Program-made: the position numbers and the translations under genes
Shown here: positions 30,830 through 39,783 of the stretch, one piece after another
Layout of the letters: each line of letters begins with the position of its first letter
Numbering within the stretch: the first letter of the stretch is position 1
The notes under the pieces: model-generated
The model's database searches: none
What the model was told of the DNA's origin: nothing
What the model saw: the letters and a program-made list of their open reading frames with translations, nothing else
Assembly (NCBI GenBank): GCA_003696075.1
Contig: RFHH01000141.1
Span: forward strand, 1 to 42,881
DNA: 42,881 bases
Source: Acidobacteriota bacterium
GTDB taxonomy: Bacteria > Acidobacteriota > Polarisedimenticolia > J045
Reading direction: 5' to 3'

Positions 30830-31285
30830 GTGAGCCTCGGCAAGAAGCTCCTCCGCCTCCGGCTGGAGGCGGGCCTCACGCAGCAGGAGGTCGCGTCGGC
30901 GGCCGGGATCTCCGTTTCCTACCTGTCGCGGCTGGAGAACGACCGCGCCGCCCCGTCCCTCAGGACCCTGGCGCGCCTCTCCTCGGCGCTCGGGCTGGAC
31001 GTCGCCCATCTCTTCGAAGCCGGTCCCGGAGAGGACCGCCCCGAGCGCTGCCCGGTGAGCCTGAGCGGGCGCTGCATCCTCGAGCAGCTCGTGGCGGGAC
31101 GCGGCCGGCGGCCGGAGGGGAACGACGAGCACTACTCGACCGAGCAGCTGGAACTCCTGCGCGCGACGAACTTCCTGCTCCACAGCGACGACCACCAGGT
31201 CGTCTCGGCCCTCAAGGTGCTCCTCCGCTCGCTGCTCCGGCTCGCCTCGACCGAGCAGGCACCGGAATCGGCGGGCGGGCGTTGA
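30830..31285 (+). CDS. XRE-family transcriptional regulator
   Basis: A 151-residue protein. Residues 3-65 form a helix-turn-helix of the XRE/Cro type: LGKKLLRLRLEAGLTQQEVA, SAAGISVSYLSRLENDRAAPS and LRTLARLSSALGLDVAHLF. The remaining part has four cysteine/His-containing or acidic segments (CPVSLSGRC) and a helical tail and is not a recognised ligand domain. The GTG at 30830 with a G-rich ribosome site is chosen because it starts directly at the HTH; an upstream start adds about 20 Gly/Pro-rich residues of no family resemblance. It is divergent from the radical SAM operon and may regulate it, but it could also act on its own gene only. Confidence 0.85.
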   Translation: MSLGKKLLRLRLEAGLTQQEVASAAGISVSYLSRLENDRAAPSLRTLARLSSALGLDVAHLFEAGPGEDRPERCPVSLSGRCILEQLVAGRGRRPEGNDEHYSTEQLELLRATNFLLHSDDHQVVSALKVLLRSLLRLASTEQAPESAGGR

Positions 31286-31304
31286 CGGGGGCCGCCCGGT
31301 CCCG

Positions 31305-32192
31305 TCACGGCTCGTGCGGCTCGACGTGGACCATGACGTAGCGGACCCGCGGATGGCGCTCGTGGATGCGGTCGCGCACCCGGTGCGCGATGGCATGGCC
31401 CTGGGCGACGGTCAGCCCCGGGTCGACCTCGACGTGGATGTCGGCGAAGTACTCCAGGCCGGACTTGCGGAGCCACAGCGTCTCGACGCCGCGGACCCCC
31501 GGATCCTCGAGCGCGACCCGCTCGACCTGCCGCACCAGCTCCGGGTCGGCCTGGCGGTCGAGGAGCTCGCTGGCGGCCCGCCACAGAAGCTCTCCCGCCG
31601 ACCAGACGACGGCCGCCACGACCACCAGCGCCGCCAGCTCGTCGGCCCAGGGAACCCCCAGCCAGCGGACGGCCGCCAGCCCGACCAAAACGGCCAAGGC
31701 GCTGAAGGCGTCGGCCCGGTGGTCCCAGGCGTTGGCCAGAAGGGCCATCGATCCGGCGCGCCGTCCGAGCGCCGACTTGTAGCGGTAGAGCGCCTCTTTC
31801 ACCACGACGTTCGCGCCCGCCAGGAGCAGCGCCCACGCCGGGACCTCCGGCGGCTCTTGGCCGATGCGCCGCAGCGCGTTCCAGCCGAGGGCCGCCGCCG
31901 AGAGGATCACCAGCAGCGCGACGTTCGCGCCCGCGACCGCTTCGGCGCGCGTGTGGCCGTACGGGTGCTCCGCATCGCCCGGCCGCTGCGCCACGCGGAG
32001 GGCAGCGAGCACCGCCGCGGAGGTGACGGTGTCCCCGAGGGAGTTCACCGCGTCGGCGAGGAGCGCGTAGGAGGACAGCGTCAGCCCGGCCCCGAGCTTG
32101 AGGACTCCCAGGAGGAAGTTCACGCCGAGACCGAGCAGGGCCGCGCGCTCCGCCGCGCGATAGAGCGTCCGGGTCGCCGGGGAGGGTCTCAT
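31305..32192 (-). CDS. CDF-family divalent metal exporter, NDDD-type site
   Basis: A 295-residue inner-membrane protein with about six transmembrane helices and a C-terminal cytoplasmic domain (about 205-290) ending HPRVRYVMVHVEPHEP. CDF landmarks are ADAVNSLGD in helix 2, HPYGHTRAE after it and WDHRADA in helix 5. The transport-site residues read Asn50, Asp54, Asp157 and Asp161. This N-D-D-D set is described for manganese-exporting CDF proteins (MntE type), whereas zinc exporters have His or Asp at the first position. Mn(II) export is therefore the best guess; Fe or Zn is not excluded. It converges with the XRE gene 19 nt away. Confidence 0.88.
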   Translation of the reverse strand: MRPSPATRTLYRAAERAALLGLGVNFLLGVLKLGAGLTLSSYALLADAVNSLGDTVTSAAVLAALRVAQRPGDAEHPYGHTRAEAVAGANVALLVILSAAALGWNALRRIGQEPPEVPAWALLLAGANVVVKEALYRYKSALGRRAGSMALLANAWDHRADAFSALAVLVGLAAVRWLGVPWADELAALVVVAAVVWSAGELLWRAASELLDRQADPELVRQVERVALEDPGVRGVETLWLRKSGLEYFADIHVEVDPGLTVAQGHAIAHRVRDRIHERHPRVRYVMVHVEPHEP

Positions 32193-32296
32193 CGCTCTCG
32201 ATCCCCGCGGATCGTACCAGCCCTCCCGGCGTGAATCGCGCCCTTTCGGCGCGTCCGCCGAACGGGGACGCGCGGCGGCGGCCGGAGGCGCCTGCC

Positions 32297-32320
32297 GGGC
32301 GGTCCCGCCGGGGACCGTCC
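32297..32320 (-). terminator. Hairpin after gap
   Basis: CGGTCCC (32300-32306) pairs with GGGACCG (32311-32317) over a 4-nt loop; after one mismatch two more pairs extend the stem (32297-32298 with 32319-32320). It is about 9 nt past the gap stop. A second hairpin, CGCGCC-CTTTC-GGCGCG, is at 32237-32253. Together they probably end the long housekeeping transcript. Confidence 0.5.
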
Positions 32321-32328
32321 CGTCGGGC

Positions 32329-33342
32329 TCAGGCCGCGAAGGCCCCCAGCCGCACCGCGAGGTCGACCAGCCTGGCCGAGTAGCCCCACTCGTTGTCGTA
32401 CCAGACGACCAGCTTGAGCAGGCGGCCGTTCAAAAGGCGCGTGCTGGTCGCGTCGACGATCGAGGAGTGCGGATCGCCGACGATGTCGCGGGAGACCAGC
32501 TCCTCCCGCGTGACCCGGAGGATGCCCTCGAGGCGCGGCCCGCGGGCCGCCTCCTCGAGGTGGTCGTGCACCGCCTCGACGGTGGCCGGCGAGCGCAGGC
32601 GGACGACGAGATCGGTCACCGAACCGTCGGGGACCGGCACCCGCATCGCCATCCCGTCGATCTTCCCCTCGAGCTGCGGGAGGACGCGCTCCACCGCGCG
32701 CGCCGCGCCGGTCGTGGTGGGAACGATCGACAGGGCCGCCGCCCGGCCGCGGCGCCGCTTCCGGATCGGACGATCCATCAGCGACTGGCTCGCCGTGTAG
32801 GCGTGCACCGTGGTGAACATCGCCTCCTCCACTCCGAAGGCCTCGTCCAGGACGGCCAGCGGCGGGGCGACACAGTTCGTCGTGCAGGAGGCCATCGACA
32901 GGACGCGGTGCCGGGCGGGATCGAGGCGGTCGTCGTTCACACCCAGGACGAAAGTGCCGTCGGCGTCGTCGGAGGGGGCGGAGATGACGACGTACCGCGC
33001 GCCGGCCTCGAGATGACCCGCCGCCGCCGCCCTCCGGCGGAACACCCCGGTCGCCTCGATGACCACCTGGGCGCCGAGATCGCCCCACGGGATCGATCGG
33101 GGGTCGCGGTGGGCGAGGATCGGCACGGAACGCTCGTCGACGTGGAGGACGCCGTTGTCGTGCCAGACCTTGCTCTTGTACCAGCCGTGGACCGAGTCGT
33201 ACTTGAGCAGGTAGGCCAGATCGTCCGGGTCGGCGAGGTCGTTCACGCCGGCGATCTCGACGTCGCCGCGGGCCGCCAGCTGCTTGAAGGTGCACCGCCC
33301 GATCCTGCCGAACCCGTTGATTCCCACGCGAACCTTCGCCAT
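32329..33342 (-). CDS. gap: Glyceraldehyde-3-phosphate dehydrogenase (type I)
   Basis: A 337-residue NAD(P)-dependent glycolytic enzyme. The N-terminal nucleotide-binding motif INGFGRIGR is at residues 8-16, and the acidic VNDL at 33-36 suggests NAD preference. The catalytic segment SMASCTTNC holds the active-site Cys (about residue 154), and the partner His is in TTVHAYTASQ. SIVPTTTGAARAV and WYDNEWGYSARL are conserved family marks. The length is normal. It is the last gene of the housekeeping block, 22 nt after ispDF, and is followed by two hairpins. Confidence 0.96.
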   Translation of the reverse strand: MAKVRVGINGFGRIGRCTFKQLAARGDVEIAGVNDLADPDDLAYLLKYDSVHGWYKSKVWHDNGVLHVDERSVPILAHRDPRSIPWGDLGAQVVIEATGVFRRRAAAAGHLEAGARYVVISAPSDDADGTFVLGVNDDRLDPARHRVLSMASCTTNCVAPPLAVLDEAFGVEEAMFTTVHAYTASQSLMDRPIRKRRRGRAAALSIVPTTTGAARAVERVLPQLEGKIDGMAMRVPVPDGSVTDLVVRLRSPATVEAVHDHLEEAARGPRLEGILRVTREELVSRDIVGDPHSSIVDATSTRLLNGRLLKLVVWYDNEWGYSARLVDLAVRLGAFAA

Positions 33343-33364
33343 GAAACCTCCTCGCCGGCGGCGG

Positions 33365-34600
33365 CTATGCCGGATCGCCGGCCCGCGGCGCGCGGCCCTC
33401 CTCCCCGCCGGCCGCGTCCGCCGCCGGAGGGGCGGGGCGCGCCGGGGCGATCCGCGCCAGCGCGTGGCAGGCGACCCCGGCCCCGCCGGCCAGCGCTCCC
33501 AGTCCCTCGGTGCGTTTCGCCTTGACCGAGACCGCCTCCGGGGCCAGGCCGAGCGCGGCCGCCAGGGCCTGCCGGATCCGGTCTCTCGCCGGCGCCCGTT
33601 TCGGCCGGTCGAGCACGAGGACGGCGTCGACCTGGACCGGCCGCCAGCCCGCGCCGGCGAGGTGGCGAACCGTCCGCCGGAGGAGTTCGTCGCCCGCCAT
33701 CCCTGCGCACGCCGGATCGTCGTCGGGAAACAGCTCGCCGACGTCGCCCAGGGCCGCGGCTCCGAGCAGCGCGTCGGCGACCGCGTGCGCGAGCGGGTCG
33801 CCGTCGCTGTGGCCGGCGGGGCCCCTGGAGGGATCGACGGTGACGCCGGCGAGGCGGAAAGGACGCCCCTCCGCGATCGGATGCACGTCCCAGCCGATGC
33901 CGGCCCGCTCGGAGCCCGGCCCTCCCCCCCGCGCCGCCAGGATCGCCTCGGCGCGGGCGAGATCCGCGGGCCAGGTGATCTTCAGGTTCTCCGGATCGCC
34001 AGGCACCAGGGCCACCTCGTGGCCGCAGCGGCGCACGACGGCGCCGTCGTCGGGGGCGTCCCAATCGCCGGGCGCGGCGTCGTGGCAGCGCCGGAGGAGC
34101 GGCGCGTCGAACCCCTGCGGCGTCTGGACGGCGCGCAGTCGGCCGCGCTCGATCTCCGCCTCCACGCGGCCGTCCCGCTCGCGCACGAGGGCGTCCGGCA
34201 CCGGGACGGCGGGCACCGCGGCCCCGGCGCGCTCCGCGGCGCGGGCGACCCGCTCGACGAGCGGGACGGTCACGAGGGGCCGGGCCGCGTCGTGGACGAG
34301 CACGGTCCCGTCGCCGGCGAGCCGCAGACCGGCGGCCACCGAGTCGCGTCGCCGGGGTCCGCCCTCCGCCCACTCGCACGGAACGGCAAGGCCCGCCAGG
34401 GCGTCGCGCCAGACGCGCTCCGGCGAGCCGGCCGGGTAGACGACGATCAGGCGCGAGAGGCCGGGCGTGCCGGCGAGCGCCTCCGCCGACCAACGCACCA
34501 GCGGCCGCCCCGCCAGCGGCACCAGCGCCTTGGGGCACCCGGCTCCCAGCCGGCGCCCCGCGCCGCCGGCGAGCAGGATCGCCGCCAGGGGTGACGCCAT
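33365..34600 (-). CDS. ispDF: Bifunctional IspD/IspF, MEP isoprenoid pathway
   Basis: A 411-residue fusion. Residues 1-220 are IspD (2-C-methyl-D-erythritol 4-phosphate cytidylyltransferase), with LAGGAGRRLGAGCPKAL near the N-terminus and TVLVHDAARPLV in the middle. Residues about 230-390 are IspF (MECDP synthase), with the zinc-binding GWDVH at the start, GHSDGDPLAHAVADALLGAAALGD, and VKAKRTEGLG near the end. The two steps flank the IspE kinase reaction in isoprenoid synthesis. The ATG shares one base with the frr stop (TGATG), so it is translationally coupled. The last ~25 residues are Ala/Pro/Gly-rich and not conserved. Confidence 0.95.
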   Translation of the reverse strand: MASPLAAILLAGGAGRRLGAGCPKALVPLAGRPLVRWSAEALAGTPGLSRLIVVYPAGSPERVWRDALAGLAVPCEWAEGGPRRRDSVAAGLRLAGDGTVLVHDAARPLVTVPLVERVARAAERAGAAVPAVPVPDALVRERDGRVEAEIERGRLRAVQTPQGFDAPLLRRCHDAAPGDWDAPDDGAVVRRCGHEVALVPGDPENLKITWPADLARAEAILAARGGGPGSERAGIGWDVHPIAEGRPFRLAGVTVDPSRGPAGHSDGDPLAHAVADALLGAAALGDVGELFPDDDPACAGMAGDELLRRTVRHLAGAGWRPVQVDAVLVLDRPKRAPARDRIRQALAAALGLAPEAVSVKAKRTEGLGALAGGAGVACHALARIAPARPAPPAADAAGGEEGRAPRAGDPA

Positions 34601-35157
34601 CAGAACTCCAGGAGCTCCTTCTCCTTCGCCTTGGCGAGGTCGTCGATGGCCTTGATGTGCTCGTCGGTCAGCTTCTGGATCTTCTCGAGCCCGCGGCGGG
34701 CGTCGTCCTGCGACAGCTCGCCGTCCTTCTCCGCCTTCTTGATGCGCTCGTTGGCGTCGCGCCGGATGTGGCGGATGGCGTTGCGCCCCTCCTCCGCGAT
34801 CTGCCCGACGCGCTTGGCGAGCTGCTTGCGCCGTTCCTCGGTGAGCGGCGGGATCGGGATCCGGACGACCTTCCCGTCGTTCGACGGGTTCAGCCCGAGA
34901 TCGGCCGCCAGGATGGCCTTCTCGATTTCGCCGATCAGCGACGGGTCGAACGGCTGGGCGACGATGAGGCTCGGATCGGGAACGGAGAGCTTGCAGACCT
35001 GGTGGAGCGGGGTCTTCTGCCCGTAGTAGTCGACGCTGACCCCCTCGAGGATCGCGGTGCTCGCCCGGCCGGTGCGAAGCTGGGCCAGGTCGCGCCGGAT
35101 CGCCTCGATGGTCTGGTCCATGCGTTTGCCGGTCGACGCGAACAGCTCCTCGAGCAT
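34600..35157 (-). CDS. frr: Ribosome recycling factor
   Basis: A 185-residue protein, the exact usual length. The family pattern is clear: MDQTIEAIRRDLAQLRTGRAST, PLHQVCKLSVPDPSLIVAQPFD, IEKAILAADLGLNPSNDGKVVRIPIPPLTEERRK and the C-terminal helix ending AKEKELLEF. It splits the ribosome after termination together with EF-G. The start at 35157 is preferred to the ORF extension because GGAGGAG lies upstream and homologues begin with MLEEL or similar. It lies 4 nt after pyrH, in the common pyrH-frr order. Confidence 0.97.
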   Translation of the reverse strand: MLEELFASTGKRMDQTIEAIRRDLAQLRTGRASTAILEGVSVDYYGQKTPLHQVCKLSVPDPSLIVAQPFDPSLIGEIEKAILAADLGLNPSNDGKVVRIPIPPLTEERRKQLAKRVGQIAEEGRNAIRHIRRDANERIKKAEKDGELSQDDARRGLEKIQKLTDEHIKAIDDLAKAKEKELLEF

Positions 35158-35161
35158 CTCC

Positions 35162-35923
35162 TCACTCCTCCGCCGGCCGGGCAACCGTGCCGGGCGCGCC
35201 CTCGCGGACGATGGAGCCGATGCGCCGCCCGAGGACGATCGCCCGGATGTTGCCCGGTCGCCTCAGACTGAAGACGACGATCGGCATGCGGTTGTCGCGG
35301 CACAGCGTCACCGCGGTGGCGTCCATGACGCCGAGACGCTCCGTGAGCACCTGCTGGTAGGTCAGCTCCGGGATCATCTTCGCGTCCCGGTGTCGCTCGG
35401 GATCCTTGTCGTACACGCCGTCCACCTTGGTCGCCTTCAGCAGCACCTCGGCCCGCAGCTCCATGGCGCGGAGGGCGGCGGCGGTGTCGGTGGTGAAGTA
35501 GGGGTTGCCGGTGCCGGCGGCGAGGATGACGACCCGGCCCTTCTCCAGGTGGCGGATCGCCCGCCGCCGGATGAACGGCTCGGCGACCTTCTGCATCTCC
35601 ACCGCGCAGAGCACGCGGGTGTCGAGCCCCGCCGCCTCGAGCGCGTCCTGGAACGCCAAGGCGTTGATGACGGTGGCGAGCATGCCCATCTGGTCGCCGG
35701 TCACCCGGTCGACACCGCCGCGCGCGGCCTCCGAGACGCCGCGGAAGATGTTCCCGCCGCCGACGACGACGCCGATCTGGACCCCGAGCGCGTGGACGTC
35801 GGCGATCTCCCGCGCGATCCGCTGGACGGTCCCGGGGTCGATGCCGAACGGCTTGTCGCCCAGCAGCGCCTCGCCGCTCAGCTTGAGCAGGATGCGCCGG
35901 TATTTCGGCTCCTCGTCAGCCAT
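35162..35923 (-). CDS. pyrH: UMP kinase
   Basis: A 253-residue enzyme phosphorylating UMP to UDP. Conserved segments are [15 protein letters not shown] (N-terminal phosphate loop region), [64 protein letters not shown] and [13 protein letters not shown]. The C-terminus has about 15 extra residues beyond the usual end. It is the fourth gene of the rplM-to-gap block after tsf, 24 nt downstream of it, and its stop lies 4 nt before frr. Confidence 0.97.
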   Translation of the reverse strand: MADEEPKYRRILLKLSGEALLGDKPFGIDPGTVQRIAREIADVHALGVQIGVVVGGGNIFRGVSEAARGGVDRVTGDQMGMLATVINALAFQDALEAAGLDTRVLCAVEMQKVAEPFIRRRAIRHLEKGRVVILAAGTGNPYFTTDTAAALRAMELRAEVLLKATKVDGVYDKDPERHRDAKMIPELTYQQVLTERLGVMDATAVTLCRDNRMPIVVFSLRRPGNIRAIVLGRRIGSIVREGAPGTVARPAEE

Positions 35924-35947
35924 GTCAGCACCGCCCCCGGGCGGAGA

Positions 35948-36544
<597 letters not shown>

Positions 36545-36588
36545 CGTCTCGTCCCTCCCGGCGTTCGTTCTCGATCCGGCCCGGCCGC

Positions 36589-37497
36589 TCAGGCGTCGTT
36601 GGCCGGCGGGGCAGCCGGCGCGGTCTCCGGAGGCGTCTCCGACGGCGCGGGGGCGGCTCCCTCACCGCCCGCGGCCGCCTCGCGGGCGCCGGCGGCCTTG
36701 CCCGGCTCCGCGCCGGCCGGCACCTCGATCTCGCGGGGCGGCTCCCGCCTGGCCGGGGCGCGGCGCCGCCCCGTGCGAGCCGCCCGCTCCGGGCGGGCCG
36801 CCCGCCACCGCGCGCGACCGTCGAGGATGGCGTCGGCCACGCGGGTGACGAGGAGGTCGATCGACCGCATCGCGTCGTCGTTGGCCGGAATCGGGTAGTC
36901 GATCACGGTCGGATCGGAGTCGGTGTCCACGATCGCGACGACGGGGATGCCGAGCTTGTTCGCCTCGGCCACCGCGATCGCCTCGCGCCGCGCGTCCACC
37001 ACGAACAGCGCGTCGGGCCGCCGCCCGATCTCCTTGATGCCCCCGAGGACCGCCGACAGGCGCGCGCGCTGCTTGGTCAGCCGCAGCCGTTCCTTCTTCG
37101 TCAGGTGCGCGAACCGCTCGTCCGACTCCACGTTGTCCAGCTCGCGAAGCCGGTCGATCGACTTCTTCACCGTCTGCCAGTTCGTCAGCAGGCCGCCGAG
37201 CCACCGCTTGGTGATGTAGAACATCTCGCAGCGCTTCGCCTCGCGCTCGACGATCTCCTGCGCCTGCCGCTTCGTGCCGACGAAGAGGATCAGCTTGCCC
37301 TGCGCGGCCAGCTCGTTGAGGAAGGTCAGCGCCTCCTTCAGCATCACGACCGTCTTCTGCAGGTCGATGATGTACACGCCGCCACGGAGGCCGAACACGT
37401 AGGGCCTCATGCGGGGATTCCAACGGGACTTCTGGTGACCGAAGTGGGCGCCGGCCTCGAGGAGGTCGCGCAACGACACGTCGAAAGAGGTTTCCAC
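36589..37497 (-). CDS. rpsB: 30S ribosomal protein S2, with C-terminal extension
   Basis: A 302-residue protein; the first ~225 residues are standard S2: LLEAGAHFGHQKSRWNPRM, YIITKRWLGGLLTNWQT, PDALFVVDARREAIAVAEA and PIPANDDAMRSIDLL. The remaining ~75 residues are a low-complexity tail rich in Ala, Pro, Arg and Glu; such tails occur in S2 of some phyla. S2 binds the 30S subunit near S1. The ATG at 37497 has GGAGGGTTT upstream. A small hairpin lies in the 69-nt gap after rpsI. Confidence 0.96.
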   Translation of the reverse strand: METSFDVSLRDLLEAGAHFGHQKSRWNPRMRPYVFGLRGGVYIIDLQKTVVMLKEALTFLNELAAQGKLILFVGTKRQAQEIVEREAKRCEMFYITKRWLGGLLTNWQTVKKSIDRLRELDNVESDERFAHLTKKERLRLTKQRARLSAVLGGIKEIGRRPDALFVVDARREAIAVAEANKLGIPVVAIVDTDSDPTVIDYPIPANDDAMRSIDLLVTRVADAILDGRARWRAARPERAARTGRRRAPARREPPREIEVPAGAEPGKAAGAREAAAGGEGAAPAPSETPPETAPAAPPANDA

Positions 37498-37526
37498 GAA
37501 ACCCTCCGGGTCAGGCGGCCGGCGAG

Positions 37527-37543
37527 GGCGGCGCCGCGCCGCC
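37527..37543 (-). other. Hairpin between rpsI and rpsB
   Basis: GGCGGCG (37527-37533) pairs with CGCCGCC (37537-37543) across a 3-nt loop, about 24 nt past the rpsI stop and 30 nt before rpsB. It could be partial terminator or part of an S2 leader; no S2-binding consensus was recognised. Confidence 0.35.
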
Positions 37544-37566
37544 TTGGGTTGACGCCAGCGGAGCGT

Positions 37567-37962
37567 TTACCGCTTCGAGAACTGGAAGCGGGCCCTGGCT
37601 CCCCTCTGGCCGTATTTCTTGCGCTCGACCTCGCGCGCGTCCCGCGTCAGCAGTCCCTCCGCCTTCAGCTTGGGACGGAGTTCCGGATCGCTGGCGACGA
37701 GCGCCCGGGCGATGCCGAGGCGCAAGGCGCCGGCTTGGCCTGACAGGCCGCCGCCGGTGATGTTGGCGATGATGTCGAACTTGCCTTTCGTCTCCGTCAC
37801 CGCCAGCGGCTGCTCGATCATCAGCCGCAGGGTCGGCTGCGGAAAGTACTCCTCGAAGCCGCGCTTGTTGACCCGGATCTGGCCCGTTCCCGGGCGCAGG
37901 TAGACCCGCGCCACCGCGGTCTTGCGTCGCCCCGTGCCGTAGTACTGCTCCGCCACGCCCAT
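37567..37962 (-). CDS. rpsI: 30S ribosomal protein S9
   Basis: A 131-residue protein with the usual marks: [21 protein letters not shown] at the N-terminus, [22 protein letters not shown] in the middle and the basic C-terminal tail [19 protein letters not shown] whose end contacts P-site tRNA. The ATG at 37962 gives the standard length; the open frame further upstream only overlaps rplM. It lies 8 nt after rplM, the near-universal rplM-rpsI pair. Confidence 0.97.
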   Translation of the reverse strand: MGVAEQYYGTGRRKTAVARVYLRPGTGQIRVNKRGFEEYFPQPTLRLMIEQPLAVTETKGKFDIIANITGGGLSGQAGALRLGIARALVASDPELRPKLKAEGLLTRDAREVERKKYGQRGARARFQFSKR

Positions 37963-37970
37963 CGCGCTCC

Positions 37971-38417
37971 TCAGACCCGGCCGCGGCCGTCGATCGGCAG
38001 CGGTTCCGGCTTCTGCGCCTGATGCCGGTGCTCCGGCCCGGCGTACACCTTCAGCTTGGTGAACATCTTCCGGCCCAGCCGCGTCTTCGGCAGCATCCGC
38101 TTCACGGCCAGTTCGATCGCACGCTCGGGCCGCGTGGCGAGCAGCCGCCGGGCGACGATCTCCTTCAGGCCGCCCGGGTGGCCGCTGTGCCGGCGGTAGA
38201 CCTTCTGGTCCAGCTTCCGCCCGGTGAGCCGGACCTTCGCCGCGTTGACGACCACCACGTGGTCGCCGCAGTCGAGGTACGGCGTGTACTGCGGCTTGTG
38301 CTTGCCGCGAAGCCGGTGGGCGACGATGCTGGCGAGGCGGCCGAGCGGGACGCCGTCGGCGTCCACCAGCCACCAGCGGCGCGGAATCTCTCCGGGAGAC
38401 GGCACGTAGGTCTTCAT
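37971..38417 (-). CDS. rplM: 50S ribosomal protein L13
   Basis: A 148-residue protein, slightly above the typical 142-145. Signature segments include [18 protein letters not shown] near the N-terminus, [34 protein letters not shown] and [29 protein letters not shown]13 is an early assembly protein of the large subunit. It is the first gene of the minus-strand housekeeping block, with a promoter and a leader hairpin upstream (38482-38543). Confidence 0.97.
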   Translation of the reverse strand: MKTYVPSPGEIPRRWWLVDADGVPLGRLASIVAHRLRGKHKPQYTPYLDCGDHVVVVNAAKVRLTGRKLDQKVYRRHSGHPGGLKEIVARRLLATRPERAIELAVKRMLPKTRLGRKMFTKLKVYAGPEHRHQAQKPEPLPIDGRGRV

Positions 38418-38481
38418 CTCGCCTTCGCTTCACCCTGGACGCCGGCCAGGGACAAGGGGCCTCGGCGCGTAGACGACGCGG

Positions 38482-38503
38482 GCGCACGACACCCGTCGTG
38501 CGC
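38482..38503 (-). promoter_or_regulatory. 9-bp perfect hairpin in the rplM leader
   Basis: GCGCACGAC (38482-38490) pairs exactly with GTCGTGCGC (38495-38503) over a 4-nt loop. With the predicted promoter the RNA would begin at about 38508, so the stem is at its 5' end. Possible autoregulatory leader or 5' stabiliser; also a possible operator. Confidence 0.45.
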
Positions 38504-38514
38504 GAGGCCGGGAG

Positions 38515-38543
38515 AGACTACCGCCGGGCCCCCCGGGTGTCAA
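38515..38543 (-). promoter_or_regulatory. Candidate promoter of the rplM-rpsI block
   Basis: Minus strand: perfect TTGACA (38543-38538), 17-nt spacer, TAGTCT (38520-38515). Start about 90 nt before rplM. The -10 is weak (3 of 6) but the -35 and spacing are ideal. Confidence 0.5.
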
Positions 38544-38622
38544 GCCGGCGGCCGCCCGAACGGCTCGCCCCGCCCGGGCTTCGCGGGGCTACCATAGGCC
38601 GCCCGTCCTCCGGAGACGCGCC

Positions 38623-39783
38623 GTGTCGCGCCGTACCCTCCTCCGCCTCGCCGTCGCCGCCGGCCTCCTCGCCGCGGGAGCCGCCGCCCTCCGCTGGGCC
38701 GCCCGCCCGCGTCCGGTTCCCGTCGTCGCCGCCCGCGTCGACCGCGGCACGGTCGTCGCCTCGGTGGCCAACACCCGCGCCGGGACGGTGAAGGCGTGCC
38801 GGCGGGCGCGCCTGGCCCCCCAGATCGGGGGCCGCATCGCGCGCTTGCCGGTGCACCGGGGCGACCGTGTCGAGAAGGGCGACCTGCTGCTCGAGCTGTG
38901 GAACGACGATGTCGAGGCGGAGGCGGCGATCGCCGAAGCCGAGGCGCGCGCCGCCGCCGCGAACGCCGAGCGGCTCTGCGCGCGCGCGGCGTTCGCCGAG
39001 CGCGAGGCGGCCCGGACCGAAAGGCTCGCGCGCGACGACGTGGCCGGCGAGGGCCGGCTCGACCGCGCGCTGACCGAACGCGACACCGCCCGCGCGGCGT
39101 GCGCCGCCGCCCGGGCGCAGGCGGAGTCGGCCCGGGCCCGGATCGCCGCCGCGCGCGCCGCCGTGGCGCGCACGATCCTGCGCGCCCCGTTCGACGGCGT
39201 GGTGGCCGAGGTGAACGGGGAGCTGGGCGAGTTCGTCACCCCCTCCCCGCCCGGCATCCCGACCCCACCGGCGGTCGATCTGATCGAGGAGAACTGCCTG
39301 TACGTCGCCGCGCCGCTGGACGAGGTGGACGCCCCGCGCGTGGCCGCCGGGCAGCGGGCGGAGGTCACCCTCGACGCCTACCCCGGCCGGAGCTTCCCCG
39401 GGCACGTGCGGCGGGTCGCACCGTACGTGCTGGACGTGGAAAAGCAGGCCCGCACCGTCGAGGTCGAGGTCGAACTCGACGACCCGCAGGCCGCCCCCGG
39501 CCTGATGCCCGGCTACAGCGCCGACGTCGAGATCCTCCTCGACTCCCGCGAGGACGTCCTGCGCGTGCCCACCGACGCCCTCGTCGACGGCCGGCGCGTC
39601 CTCGTCGTCGAGGGTGGCCGGCTCGCCGCGCGCGAGGTGCGGACCGGTATCGCGAACTGGCGGTGGACGGAGATCCGCGACGGGCTGCGCGAGGGAGAGC
39701 TGGTCGTCGTCTCGCTCGATCGCGAGGGTGTGGCGGCGGGAGCGCGCGTGGCGGTGGAGCGGATCGTCGGGCCGGAGCCGTGA
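38623..39783 (+). CDS. Periplasmic adaptor (MacA/HlyD-like membrane fusion protein)
   Basis: A 386-residue protein with one N-terminal hydrophobic segment (about residues 6-24, anchor or signal), a lipoyl-like region (RLAPQIGGRIARLPVHRGDRVEKGDLLLEL), an Ala/Glu/Arg coiled-coil hairpin (about 100-185), then the second lipoyl half (TILRAPFDGVVAEVNGELGEFV), a beta-barrel domain and a membrane-proximal domain. It would link the inner-membrane ABC transporter to an outer-membrane channel, which is not in the window. GTG start. It lies 205 nt from divergent rplM; its stop overlaps the ATPase start (GTGA, 39780-39783). Confidence 0.9.
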   Translation: MSRRTLLRLAVAAGLLAAGAAALRWAARPRPVPVVAARVDRGTVVASVANTRAGTVKACRRARLAPQIGGRIARLPVHRGDRVEKGDLLLELWNDDVEAEAAIAEAEARAAAANAERLCARAAFAEREAARTERLARDDVAGEGRLDRALTERDTARAACAAARAQAESARARIAAARAAVARTILRAPFDGVVAEVNGELGEFVTPSPPGIPTPPAVDLIEENCLYVAAPLDEVDAPRVAAGQRAEVTLDAYPGRSFPGHVRRVAPYVLDVEKQARTVEVEVELDDPQAAPGLMPGYSADVEILLDSREDVLRVPTDALVDGRRVLVVEGGRLAAREVRTGIANWRWTEIRDGLREGELVVVSLDREGVAAGARVAVERIVGPEP

